Below are positions 18,402 to 27,109 of a stretch of DNA of 64,000 nucleotides, one piece after another (within the stretch, counting starts at the first letter, position 1; the number at the start of each line of letters is the position of its first letter). The DNA is from Sulfuricurvum sp. PD_MW2 (lineage in GTDB: Bacteria > Campylobacterota > Campylobacteria > Campylobacterales > Sulfurimonadaceae), in the NCBI RefSeq assembly GCF_002633015.1, contig NZ_NSIU01000012.1:1-64000 (forward strand), written 5' to 3'. Under the pieces are notes generated by a model. The model was not told the origin of the DNA. It saw only the letters and a list, made by a program, of their open reading frames with translations, and made no database searches. Made by a program: the position numbers and the translations under genes.

Positions 18402-18445
18402 CGAAAAATGTCCTTGGGAAATAAATACGGATAGTTTAGCACTTT

Positions 18446-19618
18446 TTATTCGGTGTGCAATAGCTTTTTACGCATTAGATAAAGTAATAGTCCTAAAATC
18501 ATTGCAGAGAAAGATGCTATCGTAAATGGGACCTCACTGCCGTAGTGATCCCATAGCCATCCTGCACCGCTGAGTGAAATCAGAGTCATACATCCTACAG
18601 AAGTATAATAGATGCCATATGCTGTTGCTTTTAGTTCAAGCGGTGCGGTATCGGAGATGATCGCTTTGGCTAGCGCATTAAATCCTCCGGCAAAAAAACC
18701 GTATATTCCAAACCCGATCCATGCTCCGTATGTTGAACCCTTGGACATGGCAAAAGCACCCAATCCAAAAGCAATATAGACGATGGATAAAAGTGTCCCT
18801 TTACCGAAACGATCTGCCAGTTGACCAATCGGAATCGCGAAGAGCGATTGTATAAGGTTGTAAAGTGCATAGGCAAGAGGGATCATAGCAAGGGCTAGAC
18901 CGTTATTTTCAGCTTTTAGAAGCATAAACGAGTAGTTCATCGCAAAAAGGCTAAAAAGGCTTTGAAAAATAACGAGCCAGTAAAACGGGGCACTGAGCAA
19001 TCTTGGACGAAAACGGCCTGTTGGTGAGGGGGTAAAGGGGGCATCGGTAACCCAAAAGATGAGGATCATCATTGAAATGATTCCGGGAATGAGACTTATG
19101 GCAAAAATAGACCGAAATGTTGATTCGCTCTCTCCCCAATACCATAGTGCTCCAAATGCTGTTAGTGCACCTGCCAGTGCTCCTGCACTGTCCATCATTT
19201 TGTGAAATCCGAAGACAAAACCGCTGATCTCTTTTGGGGTAGAAGCACTGATCAGCGCATCGCGCGGAGCAACACGTACCCCTTTAGCCAAACGATCTCC
19301 GATACGGATAGCAGCGATCATCGTAGCGTTTTGGGCAAAAAAAGCGAGCGGTTTGATCAGATTGGACATCCCATAGCCAAATACGGTGATCCCTTTGCGT
19401 TTGCCGATACGATCGGAGTAAAACCCGGAGATCGCAATCAGCATCGCTACACCAAACTCGGCTGTACCCTCGATAAGACCGATCTCGCTTTTTGATGCAT
19501 GTAAAAACCGCTCCAAAAAAATAGGTAAAAGCGGGAGAATCATCTCGGTGGAGAAGTCTGTAAAAAAACTGTTCGCACCTAACGCGATAATATTCCGATT
19601 CAGTAATCTTATTTGCAT
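18446..19618 (-). CDS. MFS transporter
   Basis: A 390-residue major facilitator with about 12 helices. The start at 19618 (MQIRLLNRNII) avoids a long N-terminal extension and leaves 10 bp to the upstream diguanylate cyclase gene. The loop 2-3 MFS motif is SDRIGKRKGITVFG, and the repeat in the second half is LADRFGKGTLLSIVY. The substrate is unknown; the general pattern resembles drug/metabolite efflux members. Confidence 0.85.
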   Translation of the reverse strand: MQIRLLNRNIIALGANSFFTDFSTEMILPLLPIFLERFLHASKSEIGLIEGTAEFGVAMLIAISGFYSDRIGKRKGITVFGYGMSNLIKPLAFFAQNATMIAAIRIGDRLAKGVRVAPRDALISASTPKEISGFVFGFHKMMDSAGALAGALTAFGALWYWGESESTFRSIFAISLIPGIISMMILIFWVTDAPFTPSPTGRFRPRLLSAPFYWLVIFQSLFSLFAMNYSFMLLKAENNGLALAMIPLAYALYNLIQSLFAIPIGQLADRFGKGTLLSIVYIAFGLGAFAMSKGSTYGAWIGFGIYGFFAGGFNALAKAIISDTAPLELKATAYGIYYTSVGCMTLISLSGAGWLWDHYGSEVPFTIASFSAMILGLLLYLMRKKLLHTE

Positions 19619-19628
19619 GCAGATATAT

Positions 19629-21092
19629 CTACACGATTTCTTGATTCTGATAGCGTTGAAGTCTCCCTTTTCCGGATTGTTTTGCATCATACATCGCAAT
19701 ATCAGCATGACGTATCAACAAATCAATATCTCCAGTATCTAATGGATACAGGGTGTATCCAATACTTACTCCGACTTTCAGGGATATATTATTGGCAATG
19801 ATAGGTTCTGAAACTTGATCGAGAATACGCTTGAAGGATTGTTCAGCTTCAGTTTTTGTATCAAGTGATGTTAGAAGTATTACAAATTCATCCCCTCCGA
19901 AACGGGCGACAATATCAGATTGACGTAAAGTTGATTGAAAACGTTGAGCTACCTCTTGTAATAGTAAATCACCACTTTCATGCCCATAAGTATCGTTTAT
20001 CTGTTTGAACCCATCCAAATCTAAAAAGCCGATAGCAATCACTTTGTTTTCTCGATCAGCCTGGGCAATCACTTGTTCAGCTAAAATGCTAAAGAGTCTT
20101 CTGTTCGGCAATCCTGTAAGGGTATCATAGTTTGCATATCGATCTAGCATTGCTTGTTCTTCTTTTAGAATCGTGATATCTTGAAACACAACAATTGCCT
20201 TATTGGTTCCCAAAGGTGCAGCCGTCAAACTAACAGGTAGTAGTGAGCCGTCTTTGCGAATAAAGATCTCTTCTACATGACGTATTTTCCGATCCATTTC
20301 AGTGAGATGTATTGGGCAGTCATCTTCCAAATAGATATTTCCATCGGAATGATGATGATGAAAGAGCTCGTGTTGATTTTTTCCTAACACCTCTTCTTCT
20401 TTGAACCCAAGCATATTCAGTGCGGAGTGATTTATGAAAATACAATTTCCCTCTTCATTAATTCCGTAAACACCGTCTCCGAGTGCAGCAATCATTTCGG
20501 AACGCTCATTCTCTTTAGCACGTATCGATTTAAATGAGCGAAAAAGAATTATAATATTTGCGACAATGATGATGACAAGCAATAGTGCAGAAAAAAGCAT
20601 TAACGTATTGATTTGAAAAATGATACGTTGTTGGTCATCAAGAATTTTTTGTTGCAAAGTTTTGAATGCTTTGTGAAGAATTCGATCGCTATCTTGACTT
20701 ATATGATCAGCACGATACGATTCATCCAATCGGTGTTCTAGTACCAAAGAGGTTGTGAGTACTGTTTGTCGAAAATAATTGTAATAGGTTTCTTTCAATA
20801 TTCTTGTATCGATACCAGTTTCAGAGAGGTCTTCAAGATAAGTCAAAGCATCATTCGAAGCTTTTGCCGCTTCAGTGAGATATTCAGCATTGTTTAACAT
20901 CGCAGATTGGTAAAGATGGACTGAAACATGGTCGCATGAATGAATAAAATTGGTAATATTTTCACGTTGGAGATTGTTATTTATCATCTGATAGTTCAAA
21001 AAATTATAAACGTTATAGAATGTCCCAAAAACCAAGAAAATAATGAGAGCATTCGCACCGATCAGCTTGTAAATAAAGTTTTTATTTTCCAT
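19629..21092 (-). CDS. membrane PAS-GGDEF diguanylate cyclase
   Basis: A 487-residue c-di-GMP synthase. Helices at about 12-34 and 162-184 flank a ~125-residue helical periplasmic sensor region. A PAS domain spans ~195-310 with a HHHHSDG(x)IY...CPI motif (245-261), and GGDEF is at 399-403 with RxxD inhibitory site at 390-393. The active site looks intact. The ATG overlaps the end of the upstream PstS-like gene by 11 nt, so translation is probably coupled, and the binding protein may signal to the periplasmic domain (inference). Confidence 0.92.
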   Translation of the reverse strand: MENKNFIYKLIGANALIIFLVFGTFYNVYNFLNYQMINNNLQRENITNFIHSCDHVSVHLYQSAMLNNAEYLTEAAKASNDALTYLEDLSETGIDTRILKETYYNYFRQTVLTTSLVLEHRLDESYRADHISQDSDRILHKAFKTLQQKILDDQQRIIFQINTLMLFSALLLVIIIVANIIILFRSFKSIRAKENERSEMIAALGDGVYGINEEGNCIFINHSALNMLGFKEEEVLGKNQHELFHHHHSDGNIYLEDDCPIHLTEMDRKIRHVEEIFIRKDGSLLPVSLTAAPLGTNKAIVVFQDITILKEEQAMLDRYANYDTLTGLPNRRLFSILAEQVIAQADRENKVIAIGFLDLDGFKQINDTYGHESGDLLLQEVAQRFQSTLRQSDIVARFGGDEFVILLTSLDTKTEAEQSFKRILDQVSEPIIANNISLKVGVSIGYTLYPLDTGDIDLLIRHADIAMYDAKQSGKGRLQRYQNQEIV

Positions 21093-21906
21093 GATCTATC
21101 CTCATGAAATTATTGTGTGAAAGTGCTTGCTGTCCTTTTGAAGTAAGGATAAAGGAGACAAATCCCTTGGCTTTAGGATTGTTTTTCGCATAGACAAGAT
21201 TTAGTTCGCTCACAAGAGGATAGCTCTTATCAAAGATACTTTTTTCATTTGGTATAACCCCCTCATAGGCGAGAAGTTTAATCGGCATTCCAAGTTGCAT
21301 ATTTCTGAGCGCACTTCCTGCGGAAACAAATCCAATAGCGTCATATAATCCGCCAACCCATACGATTGCATCGTTGTTCGATCCTGAATCCCAAGTATTT
21401 CGAGAAAGTTTTTTTCTTTGATCTGCATTTTTTGGATTCAATGGATGAAAAAGACCTGTTTCCTTTTCAATGATACGCATGGTTCCACGATCTGGTTTTT
21501 TTGAGATTAAAACAATCGCTCTGTTTTTTCCTCCGAGTTGATGCCAATTGGTGATTTTACCTGTATAAATATTTATGAGCTGCGATCGGGTAATCCCTTT
21601 GATAGGATTGTTTTTATGAATAATGAATGCAGTTGCATCATAGCCGATAGTTGTATAATCTATAGAAGTTTTTTCTTCATTGGTGAGCGGACGATTAACC
21701 ATGCCGATGTCTGTTTTACCGGAAATAACATCTTTTATGCCCTGATCACTGCCGCCACCTTCGATTGACAGATTCAGCTTGTTTTGATGAGCATAAGGAG
21801 GAGCGATTTCTTCTATTACAGGCTGGATAGTTGTGGCTCCTGAAAATGCTAACCGTTCACCTCCATATATGAGGCTTGGTAAAAGTAAAATTAGTAAAAA
21901 TCTCAT
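21082..21906 (-). CDS. PstS-like periplasmic substrate-binding protein
   Basis: A 274-residue exported protein of the PBP-like type found in PstS/phosphate-binding proteins. The signal peptide is MRFLLILLLPSLIYGG. Anion-binding signatures are visible: SGATTIQPVIEE near the N-terminus, EGGGSDQGIKDV, YTGKITNWHQLGG, and KPDRGTMRII. No permease or ATPase genes of a pst operon are adjacent. Instead it overlaps a diguanylate cyclase gene, suggesting a sensory rather than transport role. The ligand may be phosphate or another oxyanion. Confidence 0.85.
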   Translation of the reverse strand: MRFLLILLLPSLIYGGERLAFSGATTIQPVIEEIAPPYAHQNKLNLSIEGGGSDQGIKDVISGKTDIGMVNRPLTNEEKTSIDYTTIGYDATAFIIHKNNPIKGITRSQLINIYTGKITNWHQLGGKNRAIVLISKKPDRGTMRIIEKETGLFHPLNPKNADQRKKLSRNTWDSGSNNDAIVWVGGLYDAIGFVSAGSALRNMQLGMPIKLLAYEGVIPNEKSIFDKSYPLVSELNLVYAKNNPKAKGFVSFILTSKGQQALSHNNFMRIDHGK

Positions 21907-22042
21907 TCTTTACTCTCTTTTTTGTAACTAATGCATCATTTTTCTTGATTTTATCATGAGGAAACCTGTATTGCTACTGAAAGAGAAAATATTATATGTT
22001 TTTTGAATAAAAATTGTTCGGCTCAAATGGAGAAGATGATTT

Positions 22043-22074
22043 GGAACAATTAGTTGGGTGTGCTAAATTGTTCC
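22043..22074 (-). other. hairpin at the end of the crcB-DUF190 unit
   Basis: A perfect 9-bp stem (GGAACAATT / AATTGTTCC) with a 14-nt loop straddles the stop codon of the DUF190 gene. No U-tract follows on the minus strand, so it could be a 3' stability element rather than an intrinsic terminator. Confidence 0.45.
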
Positions 22075-22374
22075 GTACTCGATAGCGCTTTTGGTATAAA
22101 AAAGATTTGGCTGTTCCGATTCTAAGTATTTAAAAAGACGTTCAGATAACTCTTCATCAGCGATCATCATAATTTCAAGAGGTTGGTCGGAGAGTTCGAA
22201 AAATGAGGCGGAGTGCCATTTACCATCATGTCCTATTCCTTTGGTCGCATCGGTGATAGTGACACCGCCAATGCCGATATTTTGAGCGATGTCTACAAGC
22301 CAGTCACTGACGTATATTCCATGGTGACGGCGGCTTCTAAGAGTATAAAATGTGAGTTGAAATCCGGTTTTCAT
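22063..22374 (-). CDS. DUF190 protein (CrcB accessory)
   Basis: A 103-residue cytosolic protein of the DUF190 family, a PII-like ferredoxin-fold domain that is commonly encoded next to crcB fluoride exporters. The visible family features are the N-terminal [20 protein letters not shown] stretch and [15 protein letters not shown], then [11 protein letters not shown]. Its ATG overlaps the crcB stop (ATGA type). A regulatory role in fluoride export is presumed from context only. Confidence 0.85.
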   Translation of the reverse strand: MKTGFQLTFYTLRSRRHHGIYVSDWLVDIAQNIGIGGVTITDATKGIGHDGKWHSASFFELSDQPLEIMMIADEELSERLFKYLESEQPNLFYTKSAIEYGTI

Positions 22375-22763
22375 AGTGTCCCTCTGTGTTGTAGATACAT
22401 CATACTGCCTATTCCTAAAAAGGTCATAATGAGTGATCCGCCGACGTGGAGGAGGGTACCCATTAGAGCATGAGAAAATCTCCCTTCTTGGATTGCGGTG
22501 ACGATTTCAGCACTAAAGGTACTAAAGGTGGTCAAACCGCCCAAAAAGCCAGTGATAATAAAGAGTTTCCATTCAGGAGAGAGCGAGGTGTTTGTGGCAA
22601 AAAATGCAATAGCCAAGCCGATTAGGTACCCGCCTACCAGATTGGCTCCCAATGTTCCAAGAGGGATGGCAGGGTAAAGCGGATTGAGTTTCAGTCCTAA
22701 AAACCATCGTAACAATGCACCGATTCCGGCACCGGTGATGATAGCGGTTATCGAATATATCAT
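22371..22763 (-). CDS. crcB: fluoride exporter CrcB/Fluc
   Basis: A 130-residue, four-helix fluoride channel that works as an antiparallel dimer. The pore motif [15 protein letters not shown] (helix 3, phenylalanine box) and GALLRW near the N-terminus are clear, as is the [14 protein letters not shown] helix. No fluoride-riboswitch sequence is visible in the 42 bp upstream. The gene follows the ars-linked thioredoxin gene by 42 bp, so readthrough is possible; a TATAAT lies on the minus strand at 22798-22803. Confidence 0.93.
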   Translation of the reverse strand: MIYSITAIITGAGIGALLRWFLGLKLNPLYPAIPLGTLGANLVGGYLIGLAIAFFATNTSLSPEWKLFIITGFLGGLTTFSTFSAEIVTAIQEGRFSHALMGTLLHVGGSLIMTFLGIGSMMYLQHRGTL

Positions 22764-22805
22764 GAACGAACCTGTATTACATATTTTAGATAGCCATATT
22801 ATAGC

Positions 22806-23036
22806 CTATACGAGAAAGGCTGCGATCTCTTCGACACTCAAAACACGTCCTGTTGATTTGACGACACCGTCGATCACGAGTCCCGGTGTAGACATGACGC
22901 CGTACCCCATGATTTTCTGAATATCAGAGACTTTTTCGATTTGGACGAATTTTCCGCTTTGTGCAACTGCTTGTTTGACTTTCATCTCCAACTCGTTGCA
23001 TTTGGCACAGCCAGTTCCTAAAATTTCTATTTTCAT
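22806..23036 (-). CDS. small thioredoxin-fold redox-active disulfide protein
   Basis: A 76-residue thioredoxin-like protein starting at 23036 (MKIEILGTGCAKCNELE). The active site is CAKC (Cys10, Cys13) instead of CGPC, and the cis-proline loop is MSTPGLVIDG. It belongs to the family often called redox-active disulfide protein 2, commonly found with COG0701 permeases and ars genes. It could reduce ArsC or handle metal-thiol transfer. The start overlaps the upstream Cys-rich gene by 4 nt. Confidence 0.88.
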   Translation of the reverse strand: MKIEILGTGCAKCNELEMKVKQAVAQSGKFVQIEKVSDIQKIMGYGVMSTPGLVIDGVVKSTGRVLSVEEIAAFLV

Positions 23037-23293
23037 TGTTTTTCTCCTAATAAGCATGATTGCATCATAGGTGCAAGTGTTTGAGCATCGACATCACCTG
23101 TAATCGAAACGGTAGCACAACCTTCGATCGTAGTGAGTTCAATTTTATCAATTTTTTGCATTATCATTGGATCACACTCACATTCGCATTGACCGTTTTG
23201 ACACGCTTCGATTTTAGCGTTGAGTTCACTGGTATTAAAACCGCTGAGAAACGCTTTGACTCCATTCGTTTGATTTGTAATTTCAATTTTCAT
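23033..23293 (-). CDS. small cysteine-rich protein in ars operon, unknown
   Basis: An 86-residue protein that I do not recognise. The centre holds a cysteine cluster CQNGQCECECDP, a likely metal or arsenic site, followed by a beta-alpha-beta-like second half with two more cysteines. It sits between the COG0701 permease (9 bp gap) and the CxxC thioredoxin (4-nt overlap), so it is probably part of the same metal/arsenic-handling unit. No function should be assigned from sequence alone. Confidence 0.75.
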   Translation of the reverse strand: MKIEITNQTNGVKAFLSGFNTSELNAKIEACQNGQCECECDPMIMQKIDKIELTTIEGCATVSITGDVDAQTLAPMMQSCLLGEKQ

Positions 23294-23302
23294 CTCTAGC
23301 TC

Positions 23303-24256
23303 CTACAAAATTGCGTTAAAAATAAATCCAATCCCCATAATTCCCATTCCAATGATTGCAAAAAAGAGTGCGATGAGACGGATATGGAGAATTTGTTTGA
23401 GGATGATTGCTTCGGGAAGACTCAGAGCCGTTACTGCCATCATAAACGAAAGCGCTGAACCCAGCAGCATCCCTTTTTGGGTCAATACTTCGATCAAAGG
23501 CATCACACCCGCAGCCGAAGCGTACATCGGAATTCCCATTAAAACAGCAACCGGAACGGTATACCATGCATCTCCACCGGCGTACTGTGCGATAAATTCA
23601 GCAGGGACATAGCCGTGAAACCATGCTCCCACACCAACACCGACCATTACCCACAGATAGATTTTGCGGAATACATCACGAGTATTAATCCATGCTTCAT
23701 TGAGTCGTTCTTTGAACGGTGGTTGATAGGTAGGCAGTTCTATATCACCTGAAAGAGGAGGTACTGCAATCAGGACATATTTTTCAACATTGAATCGTCC
23801 GATCAACCACCCTCCGATGATTGCAACTGCCAAACCAAATCCGATATAGATGGCAGTAATTTTCCATCCGAACAGTCCGAACAGCATGGCGATAGCAATT
23901 TCGTTATTGAGCGGTGCACTGATGAGAAAGCTAAAGGTGACTCCGATCGGGATACGTGCCTGCAAAAATCCCAAAAAAAGAGGGATTGCAGAACAGGTAC
24001 AAAAAGGTGTAATAATCCCAAAGAGTGCAGCGAGAATATTACCCGTGAATTCACGTTTGCCAGCAAGATAAGCGCGTACTTTTTCGGTATTGAACCATGT
24101 ACGCAAAAAGGAAACGGCAAAGATGATCGATAGGAGTAAAAACCAGATTTTGACCGTATCGTAGAGAAAAAAGTGCAGCGTATCACCCATACGACCGGAA
24201 AACCCGAGCCAATCGAGTATGAAAATGCCGCTAATTTCCTGCCACATCAGTTGCAT
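23303..24256 (-). CDS. COG0701-family permease (arsenic-operon associated)
   Basis: A 317-residue membrane protein with about eight helices of the COG0701/DUF318 permease family, related to ArsP-type organoarsenical exporters. The first half has the cysteine motif TPFCTCSAIPLF, and the paired internal motifs SAPLNNEIA and MGIPMYASAAGVMPL are typical. A start at 24256 overlaps arsC by 10 nt; ATG at 24247 overlaps the arsC stop by one base (TGATG) and is equally good. The transported species could be arsenite, an organoarsenical or another metal species. Confidence 0.82.
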   Translation of the reverse strand: MQLMWQEISGIFILDWLGFSGRMGDTLHFFLYDTVKIWFLLLSIIFAVSFLRTWFNTEKVRAYLAGKREFTGNILAALFGIITPFCTCSAIPLFLGFLQARIPIGVTFSFLISAPLNNEIAIAMLFGLFGWKITAIYIGFGLAVAIIGGWLIGRFNVEKYVLIAVPPLSGDIELPTYQPPFKERLNEAWINTRDVFRKIYLWVMVGVGVGAWFHGYVPAEFIAQYAGGDAWYTVPVAVLMGIPMYASAAGVMPLIEVLTQKGMLLGSALSFMMAVTALSLPEAIILKQILHIRLIALFFAIIGMGIMGIGFIFNAIL

Positions 24257-24651
24257 AGCTCAGTTTTGATGATAGGGAGAAGCTCTTGCTCGATCAGATA
24301 GAGTGTTTTGGCATATTCTTCGGTTGCTTTGCCGCTTGGGTCTTCAAACCCGACGTGAATAGTTTTGATTGCTTTTGGAAACATCGGACATGTTTCATGC
24401 GCATGATCGCAGACCGTGACGACAAGGTCAAACGGTGTATTTAGTACTGTCTCAATTACTTTGGAGTGGTACTCTTCTCTCCAATATCCATGTGATTCTA
24501 AGAGCGCTTGCGCATTCGGATTCACTTTTCCGCTTGCTTTGACGCCGGAACTTTGTGCAAATACGCAATCGCCTAATTTGGCGTTTATGAGCGCTTCAGC
24601 CATGATAGAGCGGCAGCTGTTGCCGGTGCAGAGGATGAGAACATTTTTCAT
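24247..24651 (-). CDS. arsC: arsenate reductase, thioredoxin-coupled (LMW phosphatase type)
   Basis: Reduces arsenate to arsenite. The start at 24651 gives MKNVLILCTGNSCRSIMAEA, with the P-loop CTGNSCRS; the second and third redox cysteines are the pair in VCDHAHETCP. The 134-residue length fits the family. Upstream in-frame sequence lies inside arsR and is not used. It overlaps arsR by 4 nt (ATGA). Confidence 0.94.
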   Translation of the reverse strand: MKNVLILCTGNSCRSIMAEALINAKLGDCVFAQSSGVKASGKVNPNAQALLESHGYWREEYHSKVIETVLNTPFDLVVTVCDHAHETCPMFPKAIKTIHVGFEDPSGKATEEYAKTLYLIEQELLPIIKTELCN

Positions 24652-24971
24652 AGAGTACAACCTTCGTTTTGGGATAATTTTTTCAGTGGAGGCAGTTCGA
24701 GTTGTAGACAGCGAATTTCTGCCAATGCTTCGCTTCGGAATCGGTCCAATGGAGAGCGAATAGAGTAATAAGCCCATGTGCCACACCGCTCAACCCGCAA
24801 AAAACCGCCGTCTTTAAGGATTTTGAGATGTCGCGAGAGACGAGATTGAATCATCCCGAAACTCTCCTGCAGATCACAGACACACAGTGCGCCGTGCGTA
24901 TCTAGAAAAGAGAGGAGCTTGATTCGGGTTTCATCGTTCAGCGCCGAAACGGTTTCTAGAAAAACGTCCAT
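24648..24971 (-). CDS. arsR: ArsR family arsenic-responsive repressor
   Basis: A 107-residue winged-helix repressor. The metal-binding motif is LCVCDLQ (Cys pair at about residues 30-32) in the helix before the recognition helix, which reads QSRLSRHLKILKDGGFL. Another cysteine (RCGTWAYY) lies in the wing. A GGAGG ribosome site precedes the ATG. The gene is first in its operon and reads away from arsB, with the operator between them. Confidence 0.94.
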   Translation of the reverse strand: MDVFLETVSALNDETRIKLLSFLDTHGALCVCDLQESFGMIQSRLSRHLKILKDGGFLRVERCGTWAYYSIRSPLDRFRSEALAEIRCLQLELPPLKKLSQNEGCTL

Positions 24972-24992
24972 GAATTACCTCCGATTTGTGAC

Positions 24993-25021
24993 AGTGTAAC
25001 GAAATAAAAATAATATATCAA
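24993..25021 (-). promoter_or_regulatory. sigma-70 promoter of arsR
   Basis: On the minus strand TTGATA (25016-25021) and TACACT (24993-24998) are spaced by 17 bp. The -35 box lies inside the left arm of the ArsR operator, so bound ArsR would block polymerase. Confidence 0.75.
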
Positions 25022-25034
25022 GATATATTGATAT
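25015..25034. promoter_or_regulatory. ArsR operator, inverted repeat ATCAA-N6-TTGAT
   Basis: ATATCAA (25015-25021) and TTGATAT (25028-25034) form a perfect 7-bp inverted repeat with a 6-bp spacer, containing the ATCAA-N6-TTGAT pattern known for ArsR sites. It sits in the 99-bp divergent gap and covers the arsR -35 box. A TACAAT (25040-25045) on the plus strand would be the arsB -10, with its -35 region also inside the operator. Confidence 0.82.
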
Positions 25035-25070
25035 TATGATACAATTCTCCAATTTGTTTCGGAGAGTGAT

Positions 25071-26324
25071 ATGGTTTTAGCGATAGGGGTATTTTTAGCG
25101 ACATTGGTATTTGTCATATGGCAGCCGCGAGGATTACAAATCGGCACATCTGCAGTGTTTGGAGCGATCGTAGCATTGGCGCTTGGGGTAGTCAGTATCA
25201 CCGATGTATGGACCGTAACCTCTATCGTCTGGGATGCAACGCTCGCTTTTATCGGAATCATACTCCTCTCGATGGTGCTCGATGAAATTGGATTTTTCGA
25301 ATGGGCGGCACTCAAAATGGCACGTTTTTCGGATGGAAACGGCCATCTGATGTTCGTCTATATACTGATACTCGGTGCATTGGTCTCCGCATTGTTTGCC
25401 AATGACGGCGCAGCCCTTATCCTCACCCCGATCGTTTTGGCCAAAATGAAACACCTCAAAATGAACCCTGTTACGATGTTCGCCTTTTTGATGGCGGGAG
25501 GATTTATTGGTGACAGCGCTTCGAATCCTCTTGTGATATCGAATCTCACCAACATTGTGACGGCAGGATATTTTCAGATCGGTTTTTGGGAATATGCCAA
25601 GACGATGTTTTTACCGAATCTGCTGAGTATCATTGCTTCAATTGTCGTATTGTGGATCTTTTTCCGCAAAGATATTCCGAACCGTATCGACATTACTCAG
25701 CTCTCAACGCCCGAGTCTGCAATTAAAAATATGACGATGTTTCGTCTCAGCTGGTGGTTTTTGGCATTGTTGATGGTCGGTTATTTTATTGGGGATGCGT
25801 ATCATCTTCCTATCTCAGTGTTTGCACTCGGAGGCTCGTTGCTATTCCTCGCCATCGCGACCTATTTCAAGGCCACAAAACCAATCATGACGATCAAGGC
25901 GGCACCGTGGCAGGTGGTATGGTTTAGTATCGGGCTTTATGTTGTCGTCTATGGACTCAAAAACGGAGGACTCACGACCTATCTTGCAGAGGTGATTTTG
26001 GAGCTTCAGAGTATGGGGAATGTTTATGCCGTGATCGGTACGGGGTTTCTTTCCGCGATCCTTAGTTCCGTAATGAACAATATGCCGACAGTTATGGTGA
26101 TGGATATAGCGATTGCCGAAGCTGGGAACAGTGCGTTAGCGTATGCGAACATCCTCGGATGTAACCTCGGACCGAAGATGACTCCTATCGGATCACTTGC
26201 AACATTGCTCTGGCTCCATGTTTTGGCACAAAAAGGGGTCAAAATCGGATGGGGCGAATATATGAAAGTGGGACTCATCATTACACCGCCGGTGCTATTG
26301 GCGGCATTGATAGGATTGCTCTAA
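25071..26324 (+). CDS. arsB: ArsB arsenite efflux membrane protein
   Basis: A 417-residue inner-membrane transporter with about 11-12 helices that extrudes arsenite. The family signature FANDGAALILTPIVLA and the C-terminal SSVMNNMPTVMVMDIA and GCNLGPKMTPIGSLATLLW motifs are clear. It is transcribed away from arsR-arsC and probably under the same ArsR control. The stop overlaps the convergent outer-membrane gene by 4 nt. Confidence 0.94.
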   Translation: MVLAIGVFLATLVFVIWQPRGLQIGTSAVFGAIVALALGVVSITDVWTVTSIVWDATLAFIGIILLSMVLDEIGFFEWAALKMARFSDGNGHLMFVYILILGALVSALFANDGAALILTPIVLAKMKHLKMNPVTMFAFLMAGGFIGDSASNPLVISNLTNIVTAGYFQIGFWEYAKTMFLPNLLSIIASIVVLWIFFRKDIPNRIDITQLSTPESAIKNMTMFRLSWWFLALLMVGYFIGDAYHLPISVFALGGSLLFLAIATYFKATKPIMTIKAAPWQVVWFSIGLYVVVYGLKNGGLTTYLAEVILELQSMGNVYAVIGTGFLSAILSSVMNNMPTVMVMDIAIAEAGNSALAYANILGCNLGPKMTPIGSLATLLWLHVLAQKGVKIGWGEYMKVGLIITPPVLLAALIGLL

Positions 26325-27082
26325 AAATTGAGTTTCAATCCAAATGAGAGCGTTTCATTTTTCGTTTCACTGTCAGGCTCATAGTATCCACCGACAGGAT
26401 TTGAAGCTCCAATATTCCAGTACTCGTAATTGTAAGAACCGAAAATACTTAACTTTTGATCGAGTTTGACCTCAAGAGGAACGGTGATTTTATATCCGTG
26501 AACGTTTTGGAGGTTAAAGGTATACCCGTGCAGATTCTCGTACATTTGAGAATTAAATGCTTTTCGATAGTTGCCATCCACACCAAGCGATAGTTTAGAT
26601 GAAAATGCATAATGTAATCCCACACCGGCATCATAGTAGCCCCAGTCATAGAGTTCATCATATCCCAACTGGCGTAGCCATCGGCGATATCCGATACCGA
26701 CAGTAACGGGCATCTCCCATCCCCCTCTAGGATCGAGTTTTGCGGTTGCTTTATACCCGAAGGTATAATCGGATATTTCGTTACGGGTGATTCCAACCGC
26801 AGAACCGTAAGGGTTTCCAGAACCTAAGATACTTCCGACATAGTCGGTATCGCCTTTTGCATATGACGCACTGAGATAAAAACCGTTATGGCGTGGAGTA
26901 AGTGCGACACTAAAACCGCTCACTTTCCCATAATCGGCTCTTTCCGTATCGAGTAACCCGCTGCTAGTAGTTTCCGCATAGTCAAATTTGGTAGTATCTG
27001 CGCTAACGGAGATGGCGTAGTTCGACGCGAAAAGGGAGGATGCTCCCAGGAGTGAAATAAGGAAAAATGAGTGTTTCAGCAT
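26321..27082 (-). CDS. outer-membrane beta-barrel protein, unknown ligand
   Basis: A 253-residue exported protein with a signal peptide (cleavage near LFASNYA). Alternating aromatic and polar residues, Gly-rich turns and a C-terminal phenylalanine (LSFGLKLNF) indicate an outer-membrane barrel of perhaps 10-12 strands. It is 27 bp after the histidine kinase gene and in the same direction, so it is probably the target or partner of the two-component system. Confidence 0.78.
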   Translation of the reverse strand: MLKHSFFLISLLGASSLFASNYAISVSADTTKFDYAETTSSGLLDTERADYGKVSGFSVALTPRHNGFYLSASYAKGDTDYVGSILGSGNPYGSAVGITRNEISDYTFGYKATAKLDPRGGWEMPVTVGIGYRRWLRQLGYDELYDWGYYDAGVGLHYAFSSKLSLGVDGNYRKAFNSQMYENLHGYTFNLQNVHGYKITVPLEVKLDQKLSIFGSYNYEYWNIGASNPVGGYYEPDSETKNETLSFGLKLNF

Positions 27083-27109
27083 GGAGTGCCTTTGAATAAA
27101 TTGTCTGAA

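Noticed and set aside
22764-22805. Fluoride riboswitch upstream of crcB
   Set aside because: Only 42 bp are available and none of the conserved riboswitch sequence is present.
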